DNA of 64,000 nt, from positions 648,456-712,455 of the forward strand of contig NZ_JACHNP010000001.1 in NCBI RefSeq assembly GCF_014206815.1, in the 5' to 3' direction. This document shows, one piece after another, positions 15,154-24,868 of the stretch; position 1 is the stretch's first letter, and each line of letters begins with the position of its first letter. This stretch comes from Xanthomonas sp. F10 (GTDB lineage: Bacteria > Pseudomonadota > Gammaproteobacteria > Xanthomonadales > Xanthomonadaceae). The notes below the pieces were generated by a model. It was not told the origin of the DNA. It saw only the letters and a list, made by a program, of their open reading frames with translations, and searched no databases. Position numbers and translations under genes: made by a program.

Positions 15154-16518
15154 ATGGACCCGATCGACACGCGCGCCCTGCAGGACCTGGATGCCGCGCA
15201 CCACCTGCACCCGTTCAACGACAACGGCGCCCTGGCGCAGAAAGGCACCCGCATCCTCACCCGCGGCGACGGCGCCTACGTCTGGGACGCCGAAGGCAAC
15301 CAACTGCTCGACGCCTTCGCCGGCCTGTGGTGCGTCAACGTCGGTTACGGGCGCAAGGAACTTGGCCAGGCCGCCGCGCGGCAGATGGAGCAACTGGCGT
15401 ACTACAACAGCTTCTTCCAGTGCACCACCGAACCCACCATCCGCCTGGCAGCCAAGCTCGCCGAACTGGCGCCCGGCGACCTCGACCATGCCTTCTTCAC
15501 CAACTCCGGCTCCGAGGCCAACGACACCATCCTGCGCCTGGTGCGGCACTTCTGGGCTGTGCAGGACCAGCCGCAGAAGAGCATCTTCATCGGCCGCCAC
15601 GACGGCTACCACGGCACCACCATGGCCGGTGCCAGCCTCGGCGGGATGAAGGGCATGCACCGCCAGGGCGGATTGCCGATCCCCGACATCCACCACATCG
15701 ATCCGCCGTACTGGTTCGGCGACGGCGGCGACCTGGACCCCGAGGAGTACGGGCTGCTGGCCGCGCGCAGGCTGGAGGACAAGATCCTGGAACTGGGGCC
15801 GGAGCGGGTGGCCGCGTTCATCGGCGAACCGATCATGGGCGCGATCGGCGTGTACATTCCGCCGCGCAGCTACTGGCCGGAGATCGAGCGCATCTGCCGC
15901 CGCTACGACGTGTTGCTGGTCGCCGACGAGGTGATCTGCGGCTTCGGCCGCACCGGCGAATGGTTCGGGGCGCAACACTTCGGCTTCCAGCCGGACGTGA
16001 TGACCATCGCCAAGGGCATCACCTCCGGCTACATCCCGCTCGGGGCGGCGATGTTCGGCACGCGCGTGGCCACGGTGCTGAAGGAGCAGGGCGGCGAACT
16101 GGCGCACGGCTGCACCTATTCCGGCCATCCGGTGTGCGCGGCGGTGGCGCTGGAGAATCTGCGCCTGCTGCGGGACGAGGGCATCGTCGAACGCGCGCGC
16201 AGCGAGATCGCGCCGTACCTGGCGCAGCGCTGGGCCGAGCTGGGCGAGCATCGGCTGGTCGGCGAGGCGCGCATCGTCGGCATGATCGGCGCGCTCGAAC
16301 TGGTGCCGGACAAGCCGCGTCGGCACTCCTTCCCCGAGCGTGGCAAGGTCGGCGCGCTGTGCCGCGACAACGCGCTGCGCCGCGGCCTGATCCTGCGCGC
16401 CACCAACGACGCGATGCTGCTGTCGCCGCCGCTGATCCTCAGCCGCGCCCAGGTCGACGAACTGTTCGACAAGGCCTGGCTGGCGCTGGAGGACACGGCG
16501 CAGGCCCTGGGCAAATAG
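15154..16518 (+). CDS. spuC: Putrescine-pyruvate aminotransferase, SpuC type
   Basis: A 454-residue class III PLP-dependent aminotransferase. The PLP lysine is in TIAKGITSGYIPLGA, the cofactor-binding Asp in LLVADEVICGFGRTG, and the phosphate-binding segment is FFTNSGSEANDT. The sequence is close to the polyamine:pyruvate aminotransferases (SpuC), which convert putrescine to 4-aminobutyraldehyde in polyamine catabolism. The polyamine-binding protein gene follows after 92 bases, and a succinate-semialdehyde dehydrogenase gene lies at 25840, giving a coherent putrescine-to-succinate route. The ATG at 15154 has TTGGAG upstream; the frame continues upstream into the repeat, but that part is not coding. 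Confidence 0.9.
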   Translation: MDPIDTRALQDLDAAHHLHPFNDNGALAQKGTRILTRGDGAYVWDAEGNQLLDAFAGLWCVNVGYGRKELGQAAARQMEQLAYYNSFFQCTTEPTIRLAAKLAELAPGDLDHAFFTNSGSEANDTILRLVRHFWAVQDQPQKSIFIGRHDGYHGTTMAGASLGGMKGMHRQGGLPIPDIHHIDPPYWFGDGGDLDPEEYGLLAARRLEDKILELGPERVAAFIGEPIMGAIGVYIPPRSYWPEIERICRRYDVLLVADEVICGFGRTGEWFGAQHFGFQPDVMTIAKGITSGYIPLGAAMFGTRVATVLKEQGGELAHGCTYSGHPVCAAVALENLRLLRDEGIVERARSEIAPYLAQRWAELGEHRLVGEARIVGMIGALELVPDKPRRHSFPERGKVGALCRDNALRRGLILRATNDAMLLSPPLILSRAQVDELFDKAWLALEDTAQALGK

Positions 16519-16610
16519 CCCGGCGCTGGGTAGTCTGGAGCGTCTACCCCGGATCCGGCACGCGGCGCGGATCCTTCCCACTCTTGCCCATGGACCTGCG
16601 GAGACCTGCC

Positions 16611-17732
16611 ATGACCTTGCGACTGCTCACTCTATCCCTGGCCACGGCGCTGCTCGCCGGCTGCGGCGGTTCCGGCAGCGACGCGGACAAGGCGGGGCAG
16701 GGCGAGGCGAAGGTGCTCAACGTGTACAACTACTCGGACTACATCGCCGAGAACACGATTCCCGAGTTCGAGAAGCAGACCGGGATCAAGGTCACCTACG
16801 ATGTCTTCGACAGCGACGAGATGGTGGAGACCAAGCTGCTGGCCGGCGGCAGCGGCTACGACGTGGTGGTGCCGACGCTGAACTTCTTCGGCCGGCAGAT
16901 CCAGGCGGGCGTGTTCCTGCCGCTGGACAAGAGCAAGATCCCGAACCTGGCCAATCTCGATCCGCAGATCATGCAGCGCATCGCGCAGCAGGATCCGGGC
17001 AACAAGTACGGCGTGCCGTACATGGTCGGCACCACCGGCATCGGCTACAACGTGGACAAGGTCAAGGCCGCGTTCGGCAGCACCGACATCGCCAACAGCT
17101 GGGATCTGGTGTTCAAGCCGGAGAACCTGGCCAAGCTCAAGGACTGCGGCGTGACCCTGCTGGACACGCCCTCGGACCTGATCCCGATCGCGCTGCATTA
17201 CCTGGGCGAGGATCCGCACAGCACCGACCAGGCCAAGATCGAGCAGGCCGCGGCGCTGATCAAGCGCATCCGCCCGTACGTGCAGAACTTCCACTCCTCG
17301 CAGTACGTGACCTCGCTGGCCAACGGCAGCACCTGCCTGGCGGTGGGCTGGTCCGGCGACATCATCCAGGCGCGCGACCGCGCCGAGGAAGCCAAGAACG
17401 GCGTGCACGTGGCCTATTCGATTCCCAAGGAAGGCGCGCCGCAGTGGTTCGACATGCTGGCCATCCCCAAGGACGCCAAGCACCCGGACAACGCCTACGC
17501 GTTCATCAACTATCTGCTGACGCCGAAGGTGGCTGCGGCCAATACCGACTTCATCCACTACGCCAACCCGGTGCCGCAGGCGACCCCGCTGGTGGACGCG
17601 GCGATCCGCAACGACCCGACCATCTATCCGCCGCCGGAAGTGGCCGCGAAGATGTTCACCTACTCGATCAACCCACCCGAGGTGGACAAGCTGTATACCC
17701 GCCTGTGGACCGAGATCAAGACCGGTCGTTGA
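16611..17732 (+). CDS. potF: Putrescine/spermidine-binding lipoprotein, PotF type
   Basis: A 373-residue periplasmic binding protein. It starts with a lipoprotein signal ending in LLAGC (Cys18), so it is probably tethered to a membrane. The mature part has the PotF/PotD hallmarks LNVYNYSDYIAENTIPEFEK, YDVVVPT and YGVPYMVGTTGIGYN. It delivers polyamines to the PotGHI importer. The ATG at 16611 has GCGGAGA upstream; an ATG at 16590 is in frame but lacks a ribosome site. The gene is separated from potGHI (22767-25716) by an efflux cassette, which is unusual since potF and potG normally adjoin. Confidence 0.92.
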   Translation: MTLRLLTLSLATALLAGCGGSGSDADKAGQGEAKVLNVYNYSDYIAENTIPEFEKQTGIKVTYDVFDSDEMVETKLLAGGSGYDVVVPTLNFFGRQIQAGVFLPLDKSKIPNLANLDPQIMQRIAQQDPGNKYGVPYMVGTTGIGYNVDKVKAAFGSTDIANSWDLVFKPENLAKLKDCGVTLLDTPSDLIPIALHYLGEDPHSTDQAKIEQAAALIKRIRPYVQNFHSSQYVTSLANGSTCLAVGWSGDIIQARDRAEEAKNGVHVAYSIPKEGAPQWFDMLAIPKDAKHPDNAYAFINYLLTPKVAAANTDFIHYANPVPQATPLVDAAIRNDPTIYPPPEVAAKMFTYSINPPEVDKLYTRLWTEIKTGR

Positions 17733-17775
17733 GCCGCAGGCCTCAGGGGGCCGGGTAACGTCTCGGTGTTGACGT

Positions 17776-17796
17776 GGGCAAGCAGCGCGCTTGCCC
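17776..17796 (+). terminator. Hairpin after potF
   Basis: An 8-bp stem (GGGCAAGC / GCTTGCCC) with a 5-base loop, 44 bases after the potF stop. There is no T-tract, so its role as terminator is tentative. Confidence 0.4.
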
Positions 17797-17883
17797 AAAC
17801 CGGCCATGCCAAGCACCAGCACCGTTGTGGGAGGGGTTTCAGTCCCGACGCGATGCTGACTGGGACGCATCGCGTCGTCGCCC

Positions 17884-18004
17884 GTCGCGGCTGAAGCCGC
17901 TCCTACAGCTGTTGTTGGTGCACGCAGATACCACGCCGGCAAGCGCGCCCGGCCGGTATCGGCCAGGGCAAGTCCGCTCCCGTAGGAGCGGCTTCAGCCG
18001 CGAC
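17884..18004. repeat. Pair of inverted REP-like repeats
   Basis: Two copies of the 23-bp core of the repeat also seen at 1804 face each other: GTCGCGGCTGAAGCCGCTCC at 17884 and GTAGGAGCGGCTTCAGCCGC at 17982. The copies are separated by ~75 bases. They flank the left side of the efflux cassette. Confidence 0.7.
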
Positions 18005-18284
18005 CGGCCTTCCCGATAGCGCCTCGTCGCGCGGTTGAAGGCCGCCCCGCACATGGGTTCCAGCGGGATGACAGGCCCGGAAACCATTGGCGCGAAGCAA
18101 GCGGCCGGGTGGCGCGCTGCACACCGTCCGCAATCGCGCAGACGCCCAGAGCCCGCCTGCCACCCGATGCTCACACACCCTGTACCCACCGGTACAAATA
18201 ATGCGCCGATGCGGCGTACGCTACCGTCTGGTGGCCCGCCGTCCCGACCCGGCGACGTTCTTCCTCTCCCCAGGAATCAGCGAC

Positions 18285-19553
18285 TTGAGCAACCACGACC
18301 CAGACTCCTCGCAGGCGCCGCGGCAGGCCGCCGCGCACGACGCCCATGACGACCAGGGCCAGGCCGGCAAGCGCCGGGATGACGCGCGCCGGGACGGCGC
18401 GGGCGGCGACGACACCGGCAAGTCCGATACCCCATCGCCGCTGAAGAACCCCAAGGTCAAATGGACCCTGCTGCTGATCGGCTTGGTGGTGGTGATCGGC
18501 CTGCTGGTGTGGCTGATCTACTACCTCACCACCGGCCGCTACCTGCAGGAGACCAACAACGCCTATCTGCAGGCCGACACCGTGGCGGTGGCGCCGCGGG
18601 TCAACGGCTACGTGACCGCGGTGTACGTGCGCGACAACCAGACCGTCGCCGCCGGGCAGCCGCTGCTGGAGATCGACCCGCGCACCTACCGCGCCACCCT
18701 GGAACAGGCGCAGGCCGCCATCGCGGTGCGCCAGGCCGACATCGCCGCCGCCGAGGCCGGGTTGCAGGCGCAGCGCGCCAGCCTGCTGCAGGCGCGCACC
18801 CAGGTGACCGCGGCCGCCGCCAGCCTGCGCTTCGCCCAGGGCGAGGCCAAGCGCTTCGGGCCGCTGGCCGCGTCCGGCGCCGATACCCACGAACACTACG
18901 AAAGCATCCTCCACGACCGCGACCGCGCGCAGGCGCAGTTCGACGCGGCCAAGGCCCAGGTGGTCGCCGCCGAGAGCCAGGTGCAGGGCACCAGCGCCCA
19001 GCTCGACCAGGCGCGGGCCGCGTTGGTGCAGGCGCAGGCCGATGCCGCGCAGGCGGAAGTGGCGGTGGAGGACACCCGCCTGACCGCGCGCATCGCCGGC
19101 CGCATCGGCGACAAGACCGTGCAGGTCGGCCAGTTCGTCGCGGCCGGCACCAGGCTGATGAGCGTGGTGCCGGTGGAGGCGCTGTACCTGAGCGCCAACT
19201 TCAAGGAAACCCAGGTCGGGCTGATGCGGCCGGGGCAGCCGGCGCGGATCGAGGTCGATGCGCTGTCCGGCGTGGAACTGGACGGCGTGGTCGAAAGCAT
19301 CGCGCCCGGCACCGGTTCGCAGTTCGCGCTGCTGCCGCCGGAGAACGCCACCGGCAACTTCACCAAGGTGGTGCAGCGGGTGCCGGTGCGGATCCGCATC
19401 AAGGCCGGCGCCGAGGCGCGCAAGGTGCTGGTGCCGGGCATGTCGGTCACGGTGACGGTGGATACGCGCAGTGCCAAGGACGCCAAGGAGCGCGTGGAGG
19501 AGGAGGACGCGCAGGGCCAGGATGCGGTCGCCCCGCGCGGGCGCAACCCGTGA
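18285..19553 (+). CDS. emrA: Multidrug efflux adaptor, EmrA type
   Basis: A 422-residue membrane fusion protein. After a polar Asp/Arg/Gly-rich N-terminal stretch (~60 residues) there is one membrane helix (LLLIGLVVVIGLLVWLIYYL), then the EmrA hallmarks: ETNNAYLQADTVAVAPRVNG, a long Ala/Gln-rich coiled-coil hairpin, and DTRLTARIAGRIGDKTVQVG. It links the EmrB pump to the outer-membrane channel. No ATG fits; the TTG at 18285 has AGGA about nine bases upstream and is preferred. The next gene overlaps its stop (GTGA). It forms a tripartite efflux set with emrB and the OMF gene. Confidence 0.88.
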   Translation: MSNHDPDSSQAPRQAAAHDAHDDQGQAGKRRDDARRDGAGGDDTGKSDTPSPLKNPKVKWTLLLIGLVVVIGLLVWLIYYLTTGRYLQETNNAYLQADTVAVAPRVNGYVTAVYVRDNQTVAAGQPLLEIDPRTYRATLEQAQAAIAVRQADIAAAEAGLQAQRASLLQARTQVTAAAASLRFAQGEAKRFGPLAASGADTHEHYESILHDRDRAQAQFDAAKAQVVAAESQVQGTSAQLDQARAALVQAQADAAQAEVAVEDTRLTARIAGRIGDKTVQVGQFVAAGTRLMSVVPVEALYLSANFKETQVGLMRPGQPARIEVDALSGVELDGVVESIAPGTGSQFALLPPENATGNFTKVVQRVPVRIRIKAGAEARKVLVPGMSVTVTVDTRSAKDAKERVEEEDAQGQDAVAPRGRNP

Positions 19554-21127
19554 GCGAAGCGGCCGCGGCGGCCGGCGCGCAGGCGCCGCAGAAGGCCGAC
19601 ATCGGCGCCTGGCTGGCCGTGGCCGCCGGCACCATCGGCTCGTTCATGGCGACGCTGGACATCTCCATCGTCAACGCCGCGCTGCCGACCATCCAGGGCG
19701 AGGTCGGCGCCAGCGGCACCGAGGGCACCTGGATCTCGACCTCCTACCTGGTCGCCGAGATCGTGATGATCCCGCTGACCGGCTGGTTCGTGCGCACCCT
19801 CGGGCTGCGCAACTTCCTGCTGATCTGCGCGCTGCTGTTCACCTTCTTCTCGGTGGTGTGCGGGCTGTCCAACAGCCTGACCATCATGATCCTGGGCCGC
19901 GTCGGCCAGGGCTTTGCCGGCGGCGCGCTGATCCCCACGGCGCTGACCATCGTCGCAACGCGCCTGCCGCCGGCGCAGCAGACCCTGGGCACGGCGCTGT
20001 TCGGCATGACCGTGATCCTGGGCCCGGTGATCGGGCCGCTGCTGGGCGGCTGGCTCACCGAGAACGTGAGCTGGCATTACGCCTTCTTCCTCAACGTGCC
20101 GGTCTGCGCCGGCCTGGTGGCGCTGCTGCTGCTCGGGCTGCCGCACGAGCGCATGTACCTGCGCGGCCTGCTCGACGCGGACTGGCTCGGCATCTTCGGC
20201 CTGACCGCCGGGCTGGGCGCCTTGACCGTGGTGCTGGAGGAAGGCCAGCGCGAGCGCTGGTTCGAGTCCACCGAGATCGTGCTGCTGAGCGTGGTCTCGT
20301 TGGTCGGCTTCATCGCCCTGGTGGCCTCGCAATTCCTCAGCCGGCAGCCGGTGATCCGCCTGTCGATCCTGCTGCAGCGCAGTTTCGGCGCGGTGTTCGT
20401 GATGGTGATGGCGGTGGGCATGATCCTGTTCGGGGTCATGTACATGATCCCGCAGTTCCTGGCGGTGATCTCCGGCTACAACACCGAACAGTCCGGCTAC
20501 GTGGTGCTGCTGTCGGGCATTCCCACGGTGCTGCTGATGCCGATGATGCCCAAGCTGCTGACCACGGTGGACGTGCGTGTGCTGGTGCTGGGCGGGTTGA
20601 GCTGCTTCGCCGCGGCCTGCTTCGTCAACATGCATTTGACCGCCGAGTCGGTGGGCATGCATTTCGTCGCCGGGCAGCTGCTGCAGGGCTGCGGGCTGGC
20701 GCTGGCGATGATGTCGCTCAACCAGGCGGCGATCTCCTCGGTACCGGCGGACCTGGCCGGCGATGCGTCCGGCCTGTTCAACGCCGCGCGCAACATGGGC
20801 GGCTCGATCGGGCTGGCGCTGATCTCCACCTTCCAGGAGCGGCGCATGGTGTTCCACACGCAGATGCTCGGCAGCGGCACCACCGCCAATTCGCCGTTGG
20901 CGCAGGACTACCTGCACGGCATCGCCGCGCAGCTGCAGTCGGCCTCCGGCGCCGGCGCGGCGATGCAGTCGCTGGCGCAACTGGCGCGGCTGGTGCAGCA
21001 GCAGGCGCTGGTGATGACCTACAACGACCTGTTCTGGATCTTCGGGGTGATCGTGGTCTGCACGATCCCGCTGGCGTTCCTGCTCAAGCCGCTGCCCAAG
21101 GGCGGCGCTCCGCTCGCGATGCATTGA
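19550..21127 (+). CDS. emrB: Multidrug efflux MFS transporter, EmrB/QacA (DHA2) type
   Basis: A 525-residue proton-driven antiporter with about 14 helices. The DHA2 motifs are visible: motif D1 FMATLDISIVNAALPTI and motif C VILGPVIGPLLGGWLTENVSW. With EmrA and the outer-membrane factor it should expel hydrophobic drugs or fatty-acid-like compounds across both membranes. The GTG start at 19550 overlaps the emrA stop, so the two are co-translated. No MarR or TetR regulator gene is adjacent, unlike many emrAB operons. Confidence 0.92.
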   Translation: MSEAAAAAGAQAPQKADIGAWLAVAAGTIGSFMATLDISIVNAALPTIQGEVGASGTEGTWISTSYLVAEIVMIPLTGWFVRTLGLRNFLLICALLFTFFSVVCGLSNSLTIMILGRVGQGFAGGALIPTALTIVATRLPPAQQTLGTALFGMTVILGPVIGPLLGGWLTENVSWHYAFFLNVPVCAGLVALLLLGLPHERMYLRGLLDADWLGIFGLTAGLGALTVVLEEGQRERWFESTEIVLLSVVSLVGFIALVASQFLSRQPVIRLSILLQRSFGAVFVMVMAVGMILFGVMYMIPQFLAVISGYNTEQSGYVVLLSGIPTVLLMPMMPKLLTTVDVRVLVLGGLSCFAAACFVNMHLTAESVGMHFVAGQLLQGCGLALAMMSLNQAAISSVPADLAGDASGLFNAARNMGGSIGLALISTFQERRMVFHTQMLGSGTTANSPLAQDYLHGIAAQLQSASGAGAAMQSLAQLARLVQQQALVMTYNDLFWIFGVIVVCTIPLAFLLKPLPKGGAPLAMH

Positions 21128-21134
21128 GGATTCC

Positions 21135-22631
21135 ATGGCCCAGCGTTTCTCCCGCGTTCTCGTCGCCGCCGCGCTGCCGTCGCTGCTGTCGGCCTGCATG
21201 CTCGGCCCGGACTACGTGAAACCGCCACCGGTGGCCGAGGCGGCGCTGGCGCAGCCGCGGCTGCATCGCGCCGATGCCACGGCCGCCGCCGCCGGCGTCG
21301 TGCCGGCGCCGCCGCCGCAGCGCTGGTGGGAGACCCTGCACGACCCGCAGCTGAGCATGCTGGTCGAGCAGGCGCTGCAGCACAGCCCCAACCTGCGGGT
21401 GGCGCAGGCGCGCCTGCGTGCCTCGCGCGCGCTGGTCGACCAGCGCCACGCCGAGCAGTTGCCCAGCGTCGGTGCCAACGCGGCCTACCTCAACGCGCGC
21501 GCGCCGGATGCGCTGACCGACCGCCTGGGCAGCATCGCTGCCGGCACCGGCCAGCCGGTGGAGATCGATCCGCGCATGCAGCTCTACAGCGTCGGCATCG
21601 ATGCCAGCTGGGAACTGGATTTCTTCGGCCGCCGCCGCCGCGCCAGCGAAGGCGCGCTGGCCGACGCCCAGGCCGACGAGGCCGACCTTGCCGATACCCA
21701 GGTACAGATCGCCGCCGAAGTGGGGCAGGCCTACCTGGGCTACCGCAGCACCCGTGCGCGCATGGTCGTGGCCCAGCGCAACCTGGAGGCCGCCCGGCAG
21801 ACCCTGCAACTGACCCGCCAGCGCCGCGAGCGCGGCGCCGACGCCGACCTTCAGGTGGAACGCGCGCAGGCGCAGTTGCAGCAGCAGGAAGCGGTGCTGC
21901 CGGATCTGCAGGCGCAGGCGCAGGTGGCGCTGGACCAACTGGCGTTGATGATCGGCCGCGAGCCGGGCGCGCTCGATGCCGAACTGGCCGCGGACCGGCC
22001 GTTGCCGACGCTGCCGGCGACGGTGCCGGTGGACGATGCCGGCGCGCTGATCCGCCGGCGCCCGGACGTGCGCCGCGCCGAGCGCCAGCTGGCCGCCTCG
22101 TCGGCGCAGATCGGCGAAGCGCTGAGCGCGTATTTCCCGCAAGTGCGGCTGCTCGGCAACATCGGCATGGCCGCCACCTCGCCGGGCGATCTCGGCCGCG
22201 ATGCGGTCAACAGCGTGGTGGCGCCGTTCCTGCAATGGTCGATTTTCGACTTCGGCGCCACCCGCGCCAAGGTCGAGCAGGCCCGCGCCGGCAACGATGC
22301 GCGCCTGGCCGCCTACGAGGGCACGGTGCTGGCCGCACTGCAGGACGCCAACGGCGCGCTGGCGCGGTTCGGCGCCGCGCGCCAGCAGGCGCTGGCGGCG
22401 GACAAGGCCGCGGCGTCGGCGGATCGTTCCGCCGCGTTGCTGCAGCAGCGCTATGCCGCCGGCGCGTCGTCGCTGATCGATGCGCTGGACGTGCAGCGCC
22501 AGCAGGCCTCGGCCCAGGACAGCGCGCTGCAGGCGCATACCCAGGTGCTGCTGCGCTACGTCGCGTTGCAGAAGAGCCTGGGCCTGGGCTGGGCGGCACC
22601 AGAGGCACCGGCGCCGACCACGACGCAGTAG
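21135..22631 (+). CDS. Outer-membrane efflux lipoprotein, NodT/OprM type
   Basis: A 498-residue outer-membrane factor of the NodT family. It has a lipoprotein signal ending in LLSAC (Cys21) followed by MLGPDYVKPPP, the typical RND/MFS outer-membrane lipoprotein start. Two repeated helical hairpins (QALQHSPNLRVAQARL and the DLQVERAQAQLQQQ segment) form the periplasmic tunnel. It begins eight bases after emrB and completes a three-component pump. A GAATCCC-type intergenic repeat follows the stop. Confidence 0.92.
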   Translation: MAQRFSRVLVAAALPSLLSACMLGPDYVKPPPVAEAALAQPRLHRADATAAAAGVVPAPPPQRWWETLHDPQLSMLVEQALQHSPNLRVAQARLRASRALVDQRHAEQLPSVGANAAYLNARAPDALTDRLGSIAAGTGQPVEIDPRMQLYSVGIDASWELDFFGRRRRASEGALADAQADEADLADTQVQIAAEVGQAYLGYRSTRARMVVAQRNLEAARQTLQLTRQRRERGADADLQVERAQAQLQQQEAVLPDLQAQAQVALDQLALMIGREPGALDAELAADRPLPTLPATVPVDDAGALIRRRPDVRRAERQLAASSAQIGEALSAYFPQVRLLGNIGMAATSPGDLGRDAVNSVVAPFLQWSIFDFGATRAKVEQARAGNDARLAAYEGTVLAALQDANGALARFGAARQQALAADKAAASADRSAALLQQRYAAGASSLIDALDVQRQQASAQDSALQAHTQVLLRYVALQKSLGLGWAAPEAPAPTTTQ

Positions 22632-22648
22632 GCGCGCACCGCTTTTGC

Positions 22649-22679
22649 GAATCCCCAATCCCGACTCCCGAATCCCACG
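22649..22679. repeat. GGGATTCGGGATT-type intergenic repeat
   Basis: A short run of degenerate CGAATCCC/CAATCCC units (seen here as the complementary strand). The same unit recurs at 27208-27241, 27311-27345, 44773-44812 and 49346-49384, always between genes. It marks the right border of the efflux cassette, just before potG. Confidence 0.65.
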
Positions 22680-22766
22680 CCGTCACAGCTACACTGAAGA
22701 TCACCGCGCCGCGGTCGCCGCTGCATCGGCGCTCCGCACGACGGCGTGCTTCACGGGGAATCACCG

Positions 22767-23909
22767 ATGGCGTTGAGCGAAGCGAGAACCGACCATCTGC
22801 CGGCGCAGCCGCCGGCCAAGGGGGCCGGCTATGTGTCCATCGCCGGGCTACGCAAGGAGTTCGACGGGTTCGTCGCGCTGGACGACATCGACCTGGACAT
22901 CGGCCAGGGCGAGATCTTCGCGCTGCTCGGTGGCTCCGGCAGCGGCAAGTCGACGCTGCTGCGCTGCCTGGGCGGGTTCGAGCAGCCCAGTCGCGGTCGC
23001 ATCGTGCTCGACGGCGAGCCGCTGGATGGGCTGCCGCCGTACCGGCGCCCGCTCAACATGATGTTCCAGTCCTATGCGCTGTTCCCGCACATGAGCGTGG
23101 AGCAGAACATCGCCTTCGGCCTCAAGCAGGACGGGCTGTCGCGCAGCGCCATCGCCAGCCGCGTCGGCGAGATGCTGGAGCTGGTGCGGCTGGGCACGCT
23201 CGGCAAGCGCAAGCCGCATCAACTCTCCGGCGGCCAGCAGCAACGCGTGGCGCTGGCGCGCTCGCTGGCCAAGCGGCCCAAGCTGCTGCTGCTGGACGAG
23301 CCGATGGGCGCACTGGACAAGAAGCTGCGCTCGCAGATGCAGCTGGAACTGGTGTCCATCATCGAGACCTCGGGGGTGACCTGCGTGATGGTCACCCACG
23401 ACCAGGAGGAGGCGATGACCATGGCCACGCGCATCGCGCTGATGGAGCAGGGCCGCATCCGCCAGGTCGGCACGCCGGGCGACATCTACGAGTCGCCGAA
23501 CAGCCGCTTCGCCGCCGAGTTCATCGGCTCGGTGAACATGTTCGAGGGCCGGATCGACCAGGACCACCCCGACCACGTGACCGTGCTGTGCCCGCAGTTC
23601 CCGGTGCCGATCTACATCAGTCACGGCATCACCGGCGTGGAAGGGCAGGAGGTGGCGTTCGCGGTGCGCCCGGAAAAGGTCTGGATCACCAAGGGCGAAC
23701 CCGAGCAGACCTACAACAAGGCGCGTGGCACCATCGAGGACATCGCCTATTTCGGCAGCCACTCGATCTTCCATGTGCGCCTGCCCAGCGGCATCCGCGT
23801 GCAATCCAACTTCGCCAACCAGAAGCGCTGGGACAGCGAAGGCATGACCTGGGGCGACGCGGTGTGGGTGTCGTGGGACGACAACGACGGCGTGGTGCTG
23901 ACCGCATGA
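22767..23909 (+). CDS. potG: Polyamine ABC importer ATP-binding protein, PotG/PotA type
   Basis: A 380-residue ATPase. Walker A is GGSGSGKST, the Q-loop is MMFQSYALFPHMSVEQN, the signature is LSGGQQQRVALARSLA, Walker B is LLLLDEPMGALD, and the switch His is in MVTHDQEEAMTMA. A C-terminal TOBE domain (about residues 270-380) is present, as in all PotA/PotG proteins. It energises import of putrescine or spermidine through PotH and PotI. The ATG at 22767 has GGGGAA upstream. Its stop overlaps the potH start. Confidence 0.93.
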   Translation: MALSEARTDHLPAQPPAKGAGYVSIAGLRKEFDGFVALDDIDLDIGQGEIFALLGGSGSGKSTLLRCLGGFEQPSRGRIVLDGEPLDGLPPYRRPLNMMFQSYALFPHMSVEQNIAFGLKQDGLSRSAIASRVGEMLELVRLGTLGKRKPHQLSGGQQQRVALARSLAKRPKLLLLDEPMGALDKKLRSQMQLELVSIIETSGVTCVMVTHDQEEAMTMATRIALMEQGRIRQVGTPGDIYESPNSRFAAEFIGSVNMFEGRIDQDHPDHVTVLCPQFPVPIYISHGITGVEGQEVAFAVRPEKVWITKGEPEQTYNKARGTIEDIAYFGSHSIFHVRLPSGIRVQSNFANQKRWDSEGMTWGDAVWVSWDDNDGVVLTA

Positions 23910-24868
23910 GCGCGCCCGTCGTCCCGGTGCCGCCGGAACCGACGCCGCGGCTGCGCCTGCCGCAACGCGTGCGCCTGGGCTCGCTGCCGGCGCTGCGCTG
24001 GCTGGTGATCGCCGCGCCGTACCTGTGGCTGCTGCTGTTCTTCGCGATCCCGTTCCTGATCGTGCTGCGCATCTCCTTCGCCGAGCAGGCGATCCGCAGC
24101 CCGCCGTACAGCGAGCTGCTGGAGATCCGCGATGGCGCGCTGACGCTGAAGCTGACCCTGCAGAACTACCTGGCGCTGCTGCGCGACCACCAGTACATCG
24201 AGGCCTACTGGGGCTCGATCAAGATCGCCGGCATCTCCACCGCGCTGACCCTGCTGATCGGCTATCCGATGGCCTACGCGATCGCGCGGCTGTCGCCGTC
24301 GGCGCGCAACATCGCGATGATGCTGGTGGTGCTGCCGTCGTGGACCTCGTTCCTGATCCGCGTCTACGCCTGGATCGGCATCCTCGACAGCAACGGCGTG
24401 CTCAACCGGGCGCTGCTGGCGCTGGGCCTGATCGATGCGCCGCTGCACATCCTCTACACCCCGGTCGCCGCCTACATCGGCATCGTCTACTGCTACCTGC
24501 CGTTCATGGTGCTGCCGCTGTACGCGACCCTGGTCAAGCTCGACCAGCGCCTGCTCGAGGCCGCCTACGATCTGGGCGCGCCGCCGTGGAAGGCGTTCCT
24601 GACCGTGACCCTGCCGCTGTCGCGGCCGGGCATCGTCGCCGGCTGCATGCTGGTGATGATCCCGGCGGTGGGAGAGTTCGTGATCCCGGAAATGCTCGGC
24701 GGCCCGGACACGCTGATGATCGGCCGGGTGCTGTGGGGCGAATTCTTCAACAACCGCGACTGGCCGACCGCTTCGGCGGTGGCGATCGCCATGCTGGCGC
24801 TGCTGATGGTGCCGATCCTGATCTTCAACCGCTACCAGCAGCGTCAGCTCGAAGGCGGGCAGGCATGA
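23906..24868 (+). CDS. potH: Polyamine ABC importer permease PotH
   Basis: A 320-residue permease with six helices after a Pro-rich N terminus. The EAA loop that docks on the ATPase is AAYDLGAPPWKAFLTVTLPL. SFLIRVYAWIGIL and PAVGEFVIPEMLGG are strongly conserved PotH/PotB segments. It forms the membrane channel with PotI. Both ends overlap neighbours by four bases (ATGA). Confidence 0.93.
   Translation: MSAPVVPVPPEPTPRLRLPQRVRLGSLPALRWLVIAAPYLWLLLFFAIPFLIVLRISFAEQAIRSPPYSELLEIRDGALTLKLTLQNYLALLRDHQYIEAYWGSIKIAGISTALTLLIGYPMAYAIARLSPSARNIAMMLVVLPSWTSFLIRVYAWIGILDSNGVLNRALLALGLIDAPLHILYTPVAAYIGIVYCYLPFMVLPLYATLVKLDQRLLEAAYDLGAPPWKAFLTVTLPLSRPGIVAGCMLVMIPAVGEFVIPEMLGGPDTLMIGRVLWGEFFNNRDWPTASAVAIAMLALLMVPILIFNRYQQRQLEGGQA

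Larger units (their letters stand above)
17733..18284. other. Intergenic region with hairpin and REP-like repeats
   Basis: About 550 bases without a convincing gene between potF and the efflux adaptor gene. It holds an 8-bp-stem hairpin (GGGCAAGC / GCTTGCCC, 17776-17796) that may end the potF transcript, and two REP-like cores (17884-17906 and 17982-18004) in opposite orientation. The open frames here mostly translate those repeats. The emrA promoter presumably lies toward the right end. Confidence 0.6.

Noticed and set aside
14468-15260. Short open frames within the compound palindrome, with Leu- or Gln-rich tracts
   Set aside because: They are translations of the repeat arms and of the short tandem units on both strands and have no ribosome site or domain.
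17733-18284. Regulator gene for the emrAB cassette in the gap after potF
   Set aside because: The open frames there run through repeats and show no helix-turn-helix pattern.
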